DNA of 31,689 nucleotides from JAXMBN01 sp046349875 (GCA_046349875.1 JAXMBN010000056.1:1-31689), one strand, 5' to 3'. Shown: positions 16,840-25,724, counted from the first letter of the stretch. Program-made: numbers and translations. Notes: generated from the letters alone by a model not told the origin.

Positions 16840-17658
16840 TTAGGAACAGAGGCGATTAAGCGATTCTAAGACAGAAGCATGAACCAATCCATTACTTCCT
16901 ACACAATCCCCACCATGAATTGTGAATTCCCCTTTCCAACTCGAACATCGACCGCCAGCCTCTTCCATGATCGGTTGAATCGCAGCAACATCCCATGGAC
17001 TCACGATGGGATCGACCATTACTTCGGCTCTTCCCGTCGCGACCAACAAATATCCGTAGCCATCCCCCCAAGAACGAGTGATGTATGCTTTACTTTCGAG
17101 ATCGAGATAAGACTCGAAAGCTCCACGCTTTGCGAAGTTATCGACTTGCGAAACCAGAAACACCCCATCGCGAAGATCGGCCACCTTGGAAACATGGGCT
17201 TTCTTCCACGGAGCCTCACCCTTTTGGTACCAAGCACCATAGCCAATCGCAGCAAAGACCAACTCTTCCAAACAGGGAATGTAGATCACTCCCGCCATGC
17301 TCTTTCCATGGTGGGTCAGCCCAACCAAGGTAGAGTACAAAGGAACACCCGTAATGAAGCTCTTCGTTCCATCGATTGGATCGATGATCCATTCGTAATT
17401 CGATTCCCCTTGGCTCGTTCCAAACTCTTCCCCCAGGATGCCATCTTGAGGAAAGCGGTCTCCAAGAATGCGACGAATCAGCTGCTCGGCTTCTTTGTCT
17501 GCAGTCGTCACCGGAGAGTTATCACGTTTGCGTTCGGTTTGGTACGCGTCTGTTTGGAAGTAATGATCGCGCGTCAGATTGCCCGCTTGCTTGGCCAATT
17601 CTACGGCCAATTGAACTCGACCATCCCATAGCGATGCGTACTCTTCGAAGGGTTGCAT
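16840..17658 (-). CDS. hisN: Inositol-monophosphatase family phosphatase, HisN-type histidinol phosphatase
   Basis: This 272-aa protein belongs to the Mg2+-dependent inositol monophosphatase superfamily. Visible motifs are DGILGEEFG (E77, E78), the metal-binding WIIDPIDGTKSF (90-101; D93, D96) and the second signature SPWDVAAIQPIMEEAGG. Length and the DPIDGTKSFI form with a short VPLYSTLVGL segment are closer to HisN (histidinol-phosphate phosphatase) than to CysQ or SuhB. The substrate cannot be proven from sequence and no other histidine gene is nearby. The protein is cytoplasmic, with no signal peptide. It lies 69 nt upstream of the TlpA start on the same strand and 258 nt downstream of the amidohydrolase gene's stop. 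Confidence 0.85.
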   Translation of the reverse strand: MQPFEEYASLWDGRVQLAVELAKQAGNLTRDHYFQTDAYQTERKRDNSPVTTADKEAEQLIRRILGDRFPQDGILGEEFGTSQGESNYEWIIDPIDGTKSFITGVPLYSTLVGLTHHGKSMAGVIYIPCLEELVFAAIGYGAWYQKGEAPWKKAHVSKVADLRDGVFLVSQVDNFAKRGAFESYLDLESKAYITRSWGDGYGYLLVATGRAEVMVDPIVSPWDVAAIQPIMEEAGGRCSSWKGEFTIHGGDCVGSNGLVHASVLESLNRLCS

Positions 17659-17896
17659 GATTCTCGATCCTAAGAGACCCGATGTTAAGAAATATCTGGG
17701 CAGGCATCGATACGGGAGAGCCCCATCGGCTCCTGCGAAGGCCGATAGCTCTTCACCGAACGCGAATAAGCTCCCCCATCATCGCTGCGTGAATCTCAAG
17801 ATCATTGCGAGAGAGGGGATTTTGGTCAATGCGGTGCCCCACTTGCTCAAAATCCCATCTCGTCCATCATCACGCCATCGAGCTTACAATCTGAAT

Positions 17897-17921
17897 CATG
17901 TCGACTGTTAGGTCGATCATG
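17897..17921 (-). terminator. Weak hairpin at the end of the amidohydrolase pair
   Basis: CATGTCGAC and GTCGATCATG form a stem with one bulged base around a 6-nt loop, overlapping the stop codon at 17917-17919. No T-run follows. This is a possible terminator only. Confidence 0.35.
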
Positions 17922-19302
17922 GAGTCGCCGTTTCCTCTTGAATGCGATCGTACTTTGTTTTGTACTTGCGGTACAACTCCGTATGATGGCTCGTCAGATC
18001 GACTGGTCGTCCTTGCACGAAGGCATCGGTGACCAAGGTTTGAATCTCTAGGATATCTCCGTCCGATACGAAGAGCGTCGCATCTTTGCCCGCCTCGATC
18101 GAACCAACGCGATCGCTGACACCCAAAATCTTGGCAGCATCCAAGGTCATGCTCTTGATAGCCGAATCGCGATCCAAACCATATGCGACTGCCGTGGCGG
18201 CATGATAAGGAAGATTGCGAACCGTAGAAGCACCAAAGTGCCCCGCGCCGGAAATGGCATAGGTCACTCCTGCATCGTGAAGTCGTTTAGGCAACGTGTA
18301 GGCCTCATCGTAAGGCTTCTGCGGACGGGGTAATCGATACACTCCGGCAAGAATGACTGGAATGTGTTCGGCTTGCAATAACGTGGCGCACTCGGCCGCT
18401 CCCATTCCACCGTAAACGATCAACTTGATCTGATTCTCTTTGCAGAAGGCAACGGCCGATTGAATCTGCTGAACATCGTCCGCATCTACCATGATCGGCA
18501 GTTCGCCTCGAACGACAGGAATCATTCCTTCCAAACGTGGATCGAGTGGCGTGTTGGCAGCATCGCGTTCTCGCCCAGCTGCGTAGATGCGAGTTGTCTC
18601 GAGGAGTTGCTTGAACTCTTCGAGCCGTTGCTGGGCATCACCTGCACCACCCGCTGGACCTCGACCTCCACCACCGCCGCGTCGTCCCATCCGTGGCGCT
18701 GAAAATCGTGGCCATTGCACGTGCATAGCGACATTGGAACGAACCGCCATATCTTCCCAAGTCCAGCCATCCAATTGCATCAAGGACGATCGTCCATTCA
18801 CGAACTGGCCCGAAGGAACCGAAAGGGCTAAGAGAACTCCGTTCGCTCGGGCCACAGGAATCGCTTCGCTATCGGGATTGAAAGCAACTTGCGTTCGCAC
18901 ATTCGAATTGACGCGTCCTGCTTCGGTCGTGTCGATCGTTGCGCGAACGGAATCGATCTCTACCAACCCCAATTGCGACGTGCTTTCGATGAGGCCTGGA
19001 TACACATGCTTGCCATTGAGATCGATCACCTGCGTCTTCTCTGAAGGTGCTGCTATCTCTTTGGCCACTAGTTTGATCTTACCCTGCTCGATCAATACGC
19101 AGCCTGGATGCAGCGTTTCACCAGATACGGTGTGGATGACACCTCCTCGTAGCAACACAGGGTGCTTCGATTTGGCTCCAGGTATTTGATCCGATCCTTG
19201 AGCGAACGGACCTGGCAGGAACGAGGCCATCGCTACCACAAAGGCGAAGTGAGTGGAAACGGTCGCAAGGAATGCGGAACGCTTGAGTGAAAAACAGGAC
19301 AT
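17917..19302 (-). CDS. Exported amidohydrolase-like protein lacking the N-terminal HxH metal motif
   Basis: The roughly 461-aa protein has the composite-domain start RGGVIHTVSGETLHPG and the late amidohydrolase block (ALGLDRDSAIKSMTLDAAKI-type segment, then GSIEAGKDATLFVSDGD) of the imidazolonepropionase-like family. Where active members have PG(L/I)IDxHxH, this one reads YPGLIESTSQLG, so both histidines are missing. A Gly/Arg-rich loop (MGRRGGGGGRGPAGG) follows. Catalysis by the usual binuclear metal centre is therefore doubtful. The start at 19302 gives a signal peptide (MSCFSLKRSAFLATVSTHFA...) and has AAGGA 7-8 nt upstream. An ATG at 19371 overlaps the upstream gene stop by 4 nt and also has AAGGAG at 7 nt, adding 23 residues. 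The two genes form an operon. Confidence 0.82.
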   Translation of the reverse strand: MSCFSLKRSAFLATVSTHFAFVVAMASFLPGPFAQGSDQIPGAKSKHPVLLRGGVIHTVSGETLHPGCVLIEQGKIKLVAKEIAAPSEKTQVIDLNGKHVYPGLIESTSQLGLVEIDSVRATIDTTEAGRVNSNVRTQVAFNPDSEAIPVARANGVLLALSVPSGQFVNGRSSLMQLDGWTWEDMAVRSNVAMHVQWPRFSAPRMGRRGGGGGRGPAGGAGDAQQRLEEFKQLLETTRIYAAGRERDAANTPLDPRLEGMIPVVRGELPIMVDADDVQQIQSAVAFCKENQIKLIVYGGMGAAECATLLQAEHIPVILAGVYRLPRPQKPYDEAYTLPKRLHDAGVTYAISGAGHFGASTVRNLPYHAATAVAYGLDRDSAIKSMTLDAAKILGVSDRVGSIEAGKDATLFVSDGDILEIQTLVTDAFVQGRPVDLTSHHTELYRKYKTKYDRIQEETATP

Positions 19303-19367
19303 GAAATATTCCTTGGTTGCGAAGCGAAAGGCAAATGGCAAAGCAGTCTTAGAAGTCCTCACTGGTT

Positions 19368-22300
19368 TCATTCTTGGACTCCTTCTTCACTTTGCTGAGT
19401 TCGCAAAGCCTGTTGCAGGCGTTCCGATTTGGTTGCACAGTATTCGTCATAACGGGCCCAAATCGAAGTTGGATCGGGTTCCCGTTCTCCTGGTCCCGAT
19501 GTGGGACCATCGGACGATAGTACCTTTTGAACGAGCTTCTGATGAAGTTCGGCCACGCGTGTTCGAGCCACCGCATCCTCGGTTCGATCAAAGTACTTCT
19601 TGCCATCTATCCAGGTTTGTTCGCACAAACTTGTAGCGGAAAGCGGCGAACCATTCCAAATTACAAAGTCGGCCTGCTTGCCCACTTCTAATGAACCCAC
19701 ATAGTTGTCGATCCGCAATTGTTTGGCAGGATTCAAGGTCACGAATTTCAACGCTTCTACCTCAGACACACCACCGTACTTGATTGCTTTTGCAGCCTCG
19801 TGATTGAGGTGACGGCCAAGTTCGTTGTCATCGGAATTGAAAGAGACGACAATCCCCATACGATGCATCAAGGCTCCGTTAAAGGGTACCGCATCGATCA
19901 CTTCGAACTTGTAACCCCACCAATCGGAAAAACTCGAAGCCATCGCACCATGTTTTGCCATCGCTTCAGCAACTTTGTAACCTTCCAAAATATGCTGGAG
20001 GGATCCGATGCGAACGTTGTAGTCTTCAAGCGTTCTGAGCATGGCTAGGATTTCATCTTGCCGATAACTGTGGCAATGAACCCAACGTTCCCCTTTGAGG
20101 ATTTCGGAAATGGCATCGAGCTCGAGGTCGCGGCGTGGAGGCAATCCGCGAGGATTTCGATTCCATTCGGTCCACGCTTTTTGGTATTCGCGAGCCGCTT
20201 CAAAACGATCTCGCATAATTTGCTCGACCCCCATGCGGGTTTGCGGATAGCGTTCGGTTCGTTCAGCGGAGCTACTCTGTTTGACGTTTTCGCCCAACGC
20301 AAACTTGATTCCCGCAGGAGCCTCTTTCATCTTGAGCTCTTCGGAAATGGCTCCCCATCGAAGCTTGATGACCTGGTTCTGTCCACCGATCGGATTGGCG
20401 CTACCATGCAAGACGTTGGCTGCGGTTACTCCACCCGCCAATTGACAATAGATGGTGTAATCGTTGGCATCGATGAAATCGCCGATGCGAACCTCGGCCG
20501 TAACGGCTTGCCCTACTTCATTCACGCCTCCATCGGTAGCCATATGAGAATGGCAATCGATGATCCCAGGGCTTACGTGCTTGCCTTGAGCATCGATGAG
20601 GGTGGCTCCTTCGGGTGCTTTCAGATTCTCGCCAATCTCCGCGATGTATCCGCGGTGAATGAGCATGTCACCCTTGTCGAGCTTTCCAGGGCCGGCCAAC
20701 GTCCAAAGTGTGGCATTCTTGATGAGCACCCATTCCGTTAACTGCGGCATCTCGGCTCGGCCAAAGTCACCAAAGGGGAAGTTAACCTTGGAGAGAACTT
20801 CTTGAGCGGCTTTTTTGTTGCCGGAAGAATCCTTCTTGGTTTCATCTTTGCTTTCAGGCGTTTTCTCGCGGACCCCATCGACGATGGAAACGCTTCCATC
20901 GTGCCAGGTGATGGAACCATGCAACTGGATCTGCTCTTTCTCATGTAGCACCACTAAACTCAACTGCGCAACGCCTGCACTGTTCAACAGGCTCTTGGTA
21001 TCAAAGGTAGCGGTCAGTCTCAGGTCTTGCCGCTGAAGTTTGTCCAGCTTGGATCCCGACTCTTTCTTCTTACCTTCCTCCTTCTTACCTTCCTCCTTCT
21101 TACCTTCCTCCTTCTTACCTTCCTCCTTTTTGGTCTCTTCCTTCGGCGATGTATCGCCATCGGACTTGGCGTCTGCTTGAGGTGCTTCCTCGGACTTGGC
21201 TTTGCGGTCCGATGGACTCGGCGGTTCTTCGGCCGAGGGCTCGGACTTGGCAACCTCCGGAAGAGAAATGGTTCCCGCTAACTTGCCGCTTTGGAGTTTC
21301 AAATGGAGCGATTGCGGACGGCCTTCAGGTGACTTCAGCGTCAACTTCCAATCGCCAGCAATATCGAGTGGTTTCTCCTCCGACCAACGATGGCGTTCTC
21401 CTTGAACCCAGGTCTCTTCGATCTTGGTTTTTTCTCCCCAAAGATCACCATCGGTGACGATCAGATTGGCCCACTTGCCTGCCGCAATGGTCCCCACATA
21501 GGCCTCGGCTCCAAACATGGCTGCCGGATGAAGGGTCACCGCATCGAGTGCCGCGGCGGGATCCAATCCTCTCGCGATCGCCGTCCGCAATTGGGCTCGC
21601 AGTTCGCTTGGATCTTCTAGGCCTTCACTGGTGATGGCTACTTTGCAACCGGCTTGGACGAGTCGCGCTGGATTCTCAGGGGCAAGCTCCCAATGCATCA
21701 AATCTTGTGCAGGGACACTCGATGCAAGCTCGGGCGTGGACACGTTCGGAGCCTTGGGGAAATTGACTGGCAGAATGATGTCGCGATGGAGCGACGATAC
21801 TTGATCGAGCAAGCGATACTCGCGTCCCGATCCATGCAGAATCATTGGCAAACCGAACTCGCGAGCAAAGTGATCGGCGCGCATTGCAAACTGCTCATTG
21901 AGAGCATCGATGATGAAGGGACGCCCCGATTGAATCGCATCTTGAATCGCTTGCAGGGCTGCGTTGTTTTCTGGTTGCGGCAAACTGGGTTGAGCTCGAT
22001 ACGCCTGCCACGCTTTGCGGTACCAATCCGCATCATAAAAGGCTTGTCGTGCAAGCGCGACCGCACCCATAGGACTCGTCGGATATCCACCACCTCGCGC
22101 GCTGAGCGTCAAGCGAAGGTGATCGGCAACACGTGGAGCAATCAAACTCTTTTCGATAGAGTTTGCATTGGTCGAAACCAAACTACTCGAACCGCGAACG
22201 ATGCCTCCAGTGGGAACCGCCAAGATGGCACCCACACCCGCCTTGCGGTACTTGGTGAGGGATTCAGCATTGGGTTGATAGAGCATCGAAACATCGCGTT

Positions 22301-22664
22301 GAGGTACGACGTTGGCGTTCCAATAACTCGATCCTTTGCTGTTATCGGGATTTGCAACTTCGACTTCAACATAGGGATCGATCCAGGCGGGATAGAGGAC
22401 TTTCCCTTCGAGATTGATCCGTCGAGCTCCTTCGTACGCTTTGAGCGTCGTTCCGATCTCTAGGATCTTTCCATCGCGGATCGCAATGCTGCCTCGTTCG
22501 ATCGTCTTGGACGAACTACAAACGATCTTGGCATTCTCGAGAATGGTGACAGAGGGTGGTAGATTGCGAATCCCCTCCACAGGCGTTGTAGAGGGTATTT
22601 GAGCCCAGAGTGAAGTGGATCCCATCACTCCCAAGAAGGCAACGAAACAACAAAGACGCAGCAT
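19368..22664 (-). CDS. Exported tandem amidohydrolase-like protein (two domains joined by a charged linker)
   Basis: The protein has about 1098 aa and a signal peptide (MLRLCCFVAFLGVMGSTSLW, AQ), which fixes the start at 22664 although the frame extends to 22745. The N-terminal amidohydrolase-like half begins with NAKIVCSSSKTIERGSIAI but has YPAWIDPYVEVEV, without HxH. A middle region holds an extracellular beta-sandwich-like segment and a Lys/Glu-rich linker made by a 15-bp tandem repeat. The C-terminal half keeps the metal site SPGIIDCHSHM, plus VHCHSYRQDE, IGSLQHILEGYK and SFNSDDNEL, and ends with the PAKQLRIDNYVGSLEVGKQA block. So the second half is probably the active enzyme and the first a pseudo-enzyme domain. 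The substrate is unknown; a cyclic amide or dipeptide-type bond is typical for the family. Its ATGA overlap couples it to the downstream amidohydrolase-like gene. Confidence 0.85.
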   Translation of the reverse strand: MLRLCCFVAFLGVMGSTSLWAQIPSTTPVEGIRNLPPSVTILENAKIVCSSSKTIERGSIAIRDGKILEIGTTLKAYEGARRINLEGKVLYPAWIDPYVEVEVANPDNSKGSSYWNANVVPQRDVSMLYQPNAESLTKYRKAGVGAILAVPTGGIVRGSSSLVSTNANSIEKSLIAPRVADHLRLTLSARGGGYPTSPMGAVALARQAFYDADWYRKAWQAYRAQPSLPQPENNAALQAIQDAIQSGRPFIIDALNEQFAMRADHFAREFGLPMILHGSGREYRLLDQVSSLHRDIILPVNFPKAPNVSTPELASSVPAQDLMHWELAPENPARLVQAGCKVAITSEGLEDPSELRAQLRTAIARGLDPAAALDAVTLHPAAMFGAEAYVGTIAAGKWANLIVTDGDLWGEKTKIEETWVQGERHRWSEEKPLDIAGDWKLTLKSPEGRPQSLHLKLQSGKLAGTISLPEVAKSEPSAEEPPSPSDRKAKSEEAPQADAKSDGDTSPKEETKKEEGKKEEGKKEEGKKEEGKKKESGSKLDKLQRQDLRLTATFDTKSLLNSAGVAQLSLVVLHEKEQIQLHGSITWHDGSVSIVDGVREKTPESKDETKKDSSGNKKAAQEVLSKVNFPFGDFGRAEMPQLTEWVLIKNATLWTLAGPGKLDKGDMLIHRGYIAEIGENLKAPEGATLIDAQGKHVSPGIIDCHSHMATDGGVNEVGQAVTAEVRIGDFIDANDYTIYCQLAGGVTAANVLHGSANPIGGQNQVIKLRWGAISEELKMKEAPAGIKFALGENVKQSSSAERTERYPQTRMGVEQIMRDRFEAAREYQKAWTEWNRNPRGLPPRRDLELDAISEILKGERWVHCHSYRQDEILAMLRTLEDYNVRIGSLQHILEGYKVAEAMAKHGAMASSFSDWWGYKFEVIDAVPFNGALMHRMGIVVSFNSDDNELGRHLNHEAAKAIKYGGVSEVEALKFVTLNPAKQLRIDNYVGSLEVGKQADFVIWNGSPLSATSLCEQTWIDGKKYFDRTEDAVARTRVAELHQKLVQKVLSSDGPTSGPGEREPDPTSIWARYDEYCATKSERLQQALRTQQSEEGVQE
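21071..21130. repeat. Four tandem 15-bp repeats inside the large amidohydrolase gene
   Basis: The unit TACCTTCCTCCTTCT occurs four times in a row, the last with two changes. On the coding strand it encodes EEGKK-type pentapeptides, giving a flexible charged linker. Copy number is likely to vary between strains by slippage. Confidence 0.9.
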
Positions 22665-22860
22665 CGATGGTGACCTATCAAAAACGCGTAAAAGGATGGT
22701 ATCGCGGACGCGGGTGAACGCAGCAGGAAGAGGAGAATGCTGCATTGCCGAGAATCATTTAAGCTAATCGATGATCGATAAGACTTCTACTCGGGTGGCC
22801 CTAGGAAGGGAGACTCAGCGTTTTTCACAAGCCTTTTTCGGTGAAATTTCAGTCTGCCGA
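22665..22860. other. Region upstream of the large amidohydrolase gene
   Basis: The frame is open to 22745, but the protein start is placed at 22664. The rest shows no gene, and no strong promoter match was found by eye. A repeat island starts at 22861. Confidence 0.4.
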
Positions 22861-23480
22861 CTTCCAGTCCCTTGGAAGGTTTTTTCAAAAGTCGACTTCC
22901 AGTCCCTTGGAAGGTCTCTTCATTCTTCTTCAACCACAAACATCAATTCACTAGCTGCCGACAGGATGCGCCAACTACCGTTGAGGACAATCGAACGACG
23001 ATTGCGATCACAGACATTTTTTTGCCCTAACATTTTTTTGCCCTCAATGACCTTACTGACACGTTAACCATGCGAGATTGAAGCGTTGGCATTCTAAGGG
23101 CAAAAAAATGGTTGGGCAAAAAGATAGAAGACTGTCGACTTCCAGTCCCTTGGAAGGTTCTTTCATTCCTCTTCAATCACAAGCATCAACTCGCTAGCCT
23201 CCGACAGGATGCGCCAACTACCGTTGAGGACAACCGAACGACGATTGCGATCACAGACATTTTTTGCCCTAACATCTTTTTGCCTATAAAGATCTTATTG
23301 ACGAGATTGAACTGAGCGCTCGAAGATCGATGGCAGTAATGGAAAAAGAGATATCGCGCACGCGGTGTCGATTGAAGATGCTTAGGCCTTCCAAGAGACT
23401 GGAAGTCGACTTTTGAAAGATCCTTCCAAGGGACTGGAAGTCGACTTCTAGAAGAAACCTTCCAAGGGACTGGAAGTCAA
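22861..23480. repeat. Repeat island: six 24-bp motifs, a ~152-bp direct repeat, and inverted TTTTTTTGCCCT motifs
   Basis: A motif GTCGACTTCCAGTCCCTTGG+AAGGT occurs in plus orientation at 22861 (truncated), 22891 and 23134. It occurs inverted at 23387, 23422 and 23458. Its core is a small palindrome, CTTCCA-6 nt-TGGAAG. Two ~152-bp direct repeats begin with it (22891-23043 and 23134-23285) and are about 90% identical by eye. Each ends in CAGACATTTTTTGCCCTAAC-type sequence. The 14-mer CATTTTTTTGCCCT (23031-23044) has a perfect inverted partner at 23097-23110. No gene is present; short frames over it (22771-23067, 23112-23315) are repeat-derived. The island lies in the gap between the large amidohydrolase gene and the stop of the recombinase gene at 23516. 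Confidence 0.9.
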
Positions 23481-23515
23481 CTTTGAGTCAACTTTGAGTC
23501 GACTTTGGGGCAACC

Positions 23516-24469
23516 TTAAGCGCGGGGATGGTATTGCTTGTGAACGCGTTTCAAGCGCGAGCTTTCGACTTGAGTATAGATCTGAGTGGTCTGAATGCTG
23601 GCGTGTCCCAACATTTCTTGAATTTGACGGAGGTCGGCACCACCAGCTAGCAAGTGCGTTGCGAAACTGTGACGAAGCGTGTGAGGAGTGATATTGGGAT
23701 CGATGTCGGCTCGTAAGGCATAGCGTTTGACCAACTCCCAAATCGCTTCTCGTCGCAAGCGTTTGCCCGTCCGTGAAAGGATGAGCCACGGCACTTCCGC
23801 AAGATCTTTGCCATTCGCTAGTTTGGGTCGAAGCTCTTTGAGATAGAGTTGGATCGCTTCGACGGCTTGCCTTCCCAAGGGAACCATCCGCTGCTTGCTC
23901 CCTTTCCCTTCCGCTAAGCAATATCCATCGCTGAGATGCGCGTTGGCCATATGCATATTGGCAACTTCAGAAACGCGACACCCGGTAGCATACATCAATT
24001 CGAGAATTGCTCGATCGCGTTGCCATAGAACATCGGTACGATGGGGCGCCGTTAGAAAACGCTCGACGGCGGCCGAGGTCAATACTTTGGGGACGCGCTG
24101 CCACATCTTCTGCGTCGCCAACAGTTCCGCCGGATTATCTTGGACAGCTCCTTCGACTTGAAGGAATTTGTAGAACATCCGAACCGCTACAATGTGCCGC
24201 GAGATCGAACTGGGAGCCAACTTTTCCTTTTTCAAATAACCGACAAATTCGGAAAGGTCGCGAATGTCGAGTTTGGTAGGCGATCGACCGTCCAGCCAGG
24301 TGGCCATGCGGTCTAAATCCCGTCCATATGCCTGCACCGTATTGTCCGCTAAATGGCATTCGCTTCGCAAATAGATCGTATACCGCTCCAGCCAATCCTT
24401 CATCGTATTGACTGGTTCAGCGATTTCCGCCGATTTTTGCAGCATTTTCTTGAGCTTGCTGACCGCCAT
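23516..24469 (-). CDS. xerD: Tyrosine recombinase of the XerC/XerD type
   Basis: This 317-aa protein has an N-terminal SAM-like core-binding domain (about 24-110, with YTIYLRSECHLADNTVQAYG) and a C-terminal catalytic domain. All catalytic residues are visible: R165 in ATGCRVSEV, K192 region in GKGSKQRMVPLG, H263 and R266 in TPHTLRHSFATHLL, H289 in LGHASIQTTQIY and the nucleophile Y298. Length and motif spacing match XerD-type chromosome-dimer resolvases better than phage or integron integrases; no integron-specific insertion is seen. XerC versus XerD cannot be settled here. It is divergent from galE. Its stop is 36 bp from an island of short palindromic repeats, which may or may not be linked in function. 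Confidence 0.88.
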   Translation of the reverse strand: MAVSKLKKMLQKSAEIAEPVNTMKDWLERYTIYLRSECHLADNTVQAYGRDLDRMATWLDGRSPTKLDIRDLSEFVGYLKKEKLAPSSISRHIVAVRMFYKFLQVEGAVQDNPAELLATQKMWQRVPKVLTSAAVERFLTAPHRTDVLWQRDRAILELMYATGCRVSEVANMHMANAHLSDGYCLAEGKGSKQRMVPLGRQAVEAIQLYLKELRPKLANGKDLAEVPWLILSRTGKRLRREAIWELVKRYALRADIDPNITPHTLRHSFATHLLAGGADLRQIQEMLGHASIQTTQIYTQVESSRLKRVHKQYHPRA

Positions 24470-24483
24470 GTGCGATGCCTGTT

Positions 24484-24512
24484 CTTGCGTGAACGATTAC
24501 AAAAAAAGATAC
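24484..24512 (+). promoter_or_regulatory. Weak promoter candidate upstream of galE
   Basis: TTGCGT (24484-24489), then 17 nt, then GATACT (24507-24512). Each box matches the sigma-70 consensus only partly. It lies in the 125-bp gap between the divergent xerD-type gene and galE. Confidence 0.3.
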
Positions 24513-24594
24513 TCTGGTCAAGAAGTTTACAAGATCTTTGTCGTACAAGGGTCACGAAAAGATCCAAGAATAACTGAATCGAAGGATGGGACCG

Positions 24595-25587
24595 ATGAAT
24601 GTTTTGGTCGTAGGTGGCGCCGGTTATGTCGGTTCGCACACAGTGCGGCTCCTCATGGAAAGAGGGCACCGCGTTTGGGTGTACGACAACCTTTGCAAAG
24701 GTCACGCGGAAGCGGTACCTCCAGGATGTCTCATCGAAGGAAGCCTCCATGATCGTGGCTTGCTTCAACAGATCATGCTCGACAAAGAAATCGAAGCGGT
24801 CATGCATTTTGCAGCCTTCGCGCTGGTTGGCGAATCGGTGCAGCACCCGGCCATCTATTATCAAAACAATGTCGTGGCTGCCTTGGAATTGCTCGAAGCG
24901 ATGCGAGCTGTTGGGGTTTGGCGAATCGTCTTTTCCAGTACCACTGCCACCTATGGTCAACCTGACAAGATCCCTATCTCCGAAGAAACCCTCCAACTCC
25001 CTATCAACCCCTACGGCTTCACCAAGCTCGTGCTGGAACGAGCCCTTGCCGACTATGCCAAGGCGTATGGCTTTGGAGTCGCGGCCTTGCGCTACTTCAA
25101 TGCAGCAGGTGCCAGTCGCGACGGTGTGATCGGTGAAGACCACGACCCTGAATCGCATCTCATTCCGATCGTCCTTCAAGTCGCGCTTGGTCAACGGCCT
25201 CACGTCACCGTTTTTGGCAACGATTATCCCACACCCGATGGCACGTGCATCCGCGATTACGTCCACGTCGAAGATCTCGCCACAGCACACTTGGCAGCGC
25301 TCGAAAAACTTCAACCCAACAGCTCCATCCAGCTCAATCTTGGCACCGGTAAGGGCAATAGCGTCCTCGAGGTCATCGAAGCGTGTCGCTCGGTGACGGG
25401 GCATCCCATTCCCATCGAATGGGGACCGCGACGCAGTGGAGATCCAGCGGAACTGATCGCCGATGCTCGAAAGGCTCAACAAGTACTCGGCTGGACACCT
25501 CAGTACATTCAGATTCGCGACACGATCGCCACAGCCTGGAAATGGCATGCATCGCATCCTTTGGGATATCGAACCCCCAAGTCCTGA
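24595..25587 (+). CDS. galE: UDP-glucose 4-epimerase (GalE, extended SDR)
   Basis: The 330-aa enzyme interconverts UDP-glucose and UDP-galactose with bound NAD; it is cytoplasmic. The Rossmann motif GGAGYVG (7-13) opens the protein. The catalytic SSTTATYG segment and Y140-x3-K144 (NPYGFTKLVLE) are present. Other signatures are HFAAFALVGESV, ALRYFNAAGA, IRDYVHVEDLA and a late RRSGDPAELIAD. The ATG at 24595 is preferred over 24586 because AAGGA lies 8 nt upstream of it. It probably supplies sugar nucleotides for surface polysaccharide, consistent with the Kdo genes in the window. The following acyltransferase is on the same strand but a 27-nt palindrome sits between them. Confidence 0.93.
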   Translation: MNVLVVGGAGYVGSHTVRLLMERGHRVWVYDNLCKGHAEAVPPGCLIEGSLHDRGLLQQIMLDKEIEAVMHFAAFALVGESVQHPAIYYQNNVVAALELLEAMRAVGVWRIVFSSTTATYGQPDKIPISEETLQLPINPYGFTKLVLERALADYAKAYGFGVAALRYFNAAGASRDGVIGEDHDPESHLIPIVLQVALGQRPHVTVFGNDYPTPDGTCIRDYVHVEDLATAHLAALEKLQPNSSIQLNLGTGKGNSVLEVIEACRSVTGHPIPIEWGPRRSGDPAELIADARKAQQVLGWTPQYIQIRDTIATAWKWHASHPLGYRTPKS

Positions 25588-25621
25588 TGCCTATCGCATC
25601 CACGATTCGAACTTTTTCGGA

Positions 25622-25648
25622 ACGGTACTATGCATTGCATAGTACCGT
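25622..25648. repeat. 27-nt palindrome, first copy (ACGGTACTATGCA arms)
   Basis: The arm ACGGTACTATGCA and its exact complement are separated by one T. It lies 34 nt after the galE stop and upstream of the acyltransferase. There is no T-run after it. It could be a terminator-like hairpin, a protein-binding site or the end of the duplicated unit. An identical copy lies at 26943-26969. Confidence 0.85.
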
Positions 25649-25724
25649 GAATCCCCTTCGATCCTCGCAGTGGATGTGACTGGCCCCCACGTCCTCGCGC
25701 ACCTCATCCAAAGGCGTTGTCTCC

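Noticed and set aside
16879..17631. 250-aa plus-strand open frame over hisN
   Set aside because: Antisense shadow; the minus strand encodes all inositol-phosphatase motifs.
21654..22463. 269-aa plus-strand open frame over the amidohydrolase gene
   Set aside because: Antisense to the N-terminal half of the large exported protein; no protein features.
22861..23480. dif site
   Set aside because: Symmetry covers only 6-bp arms and the motif is multi-copy, whereas dif is normally single with 11-bp arms.
23516..24469. Integron integrase with attC array at 22861-23480
   Set aside because: No integron-specific insertion in the recombinase, no cassette genes, and the motif lacks the attC core and R' sites.
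24400..25557. 385-aa open frame on the minus strand over galE
   Set aside because: It lies antisense to a clear GalE with all motifs and has no recognisable domain of its own.
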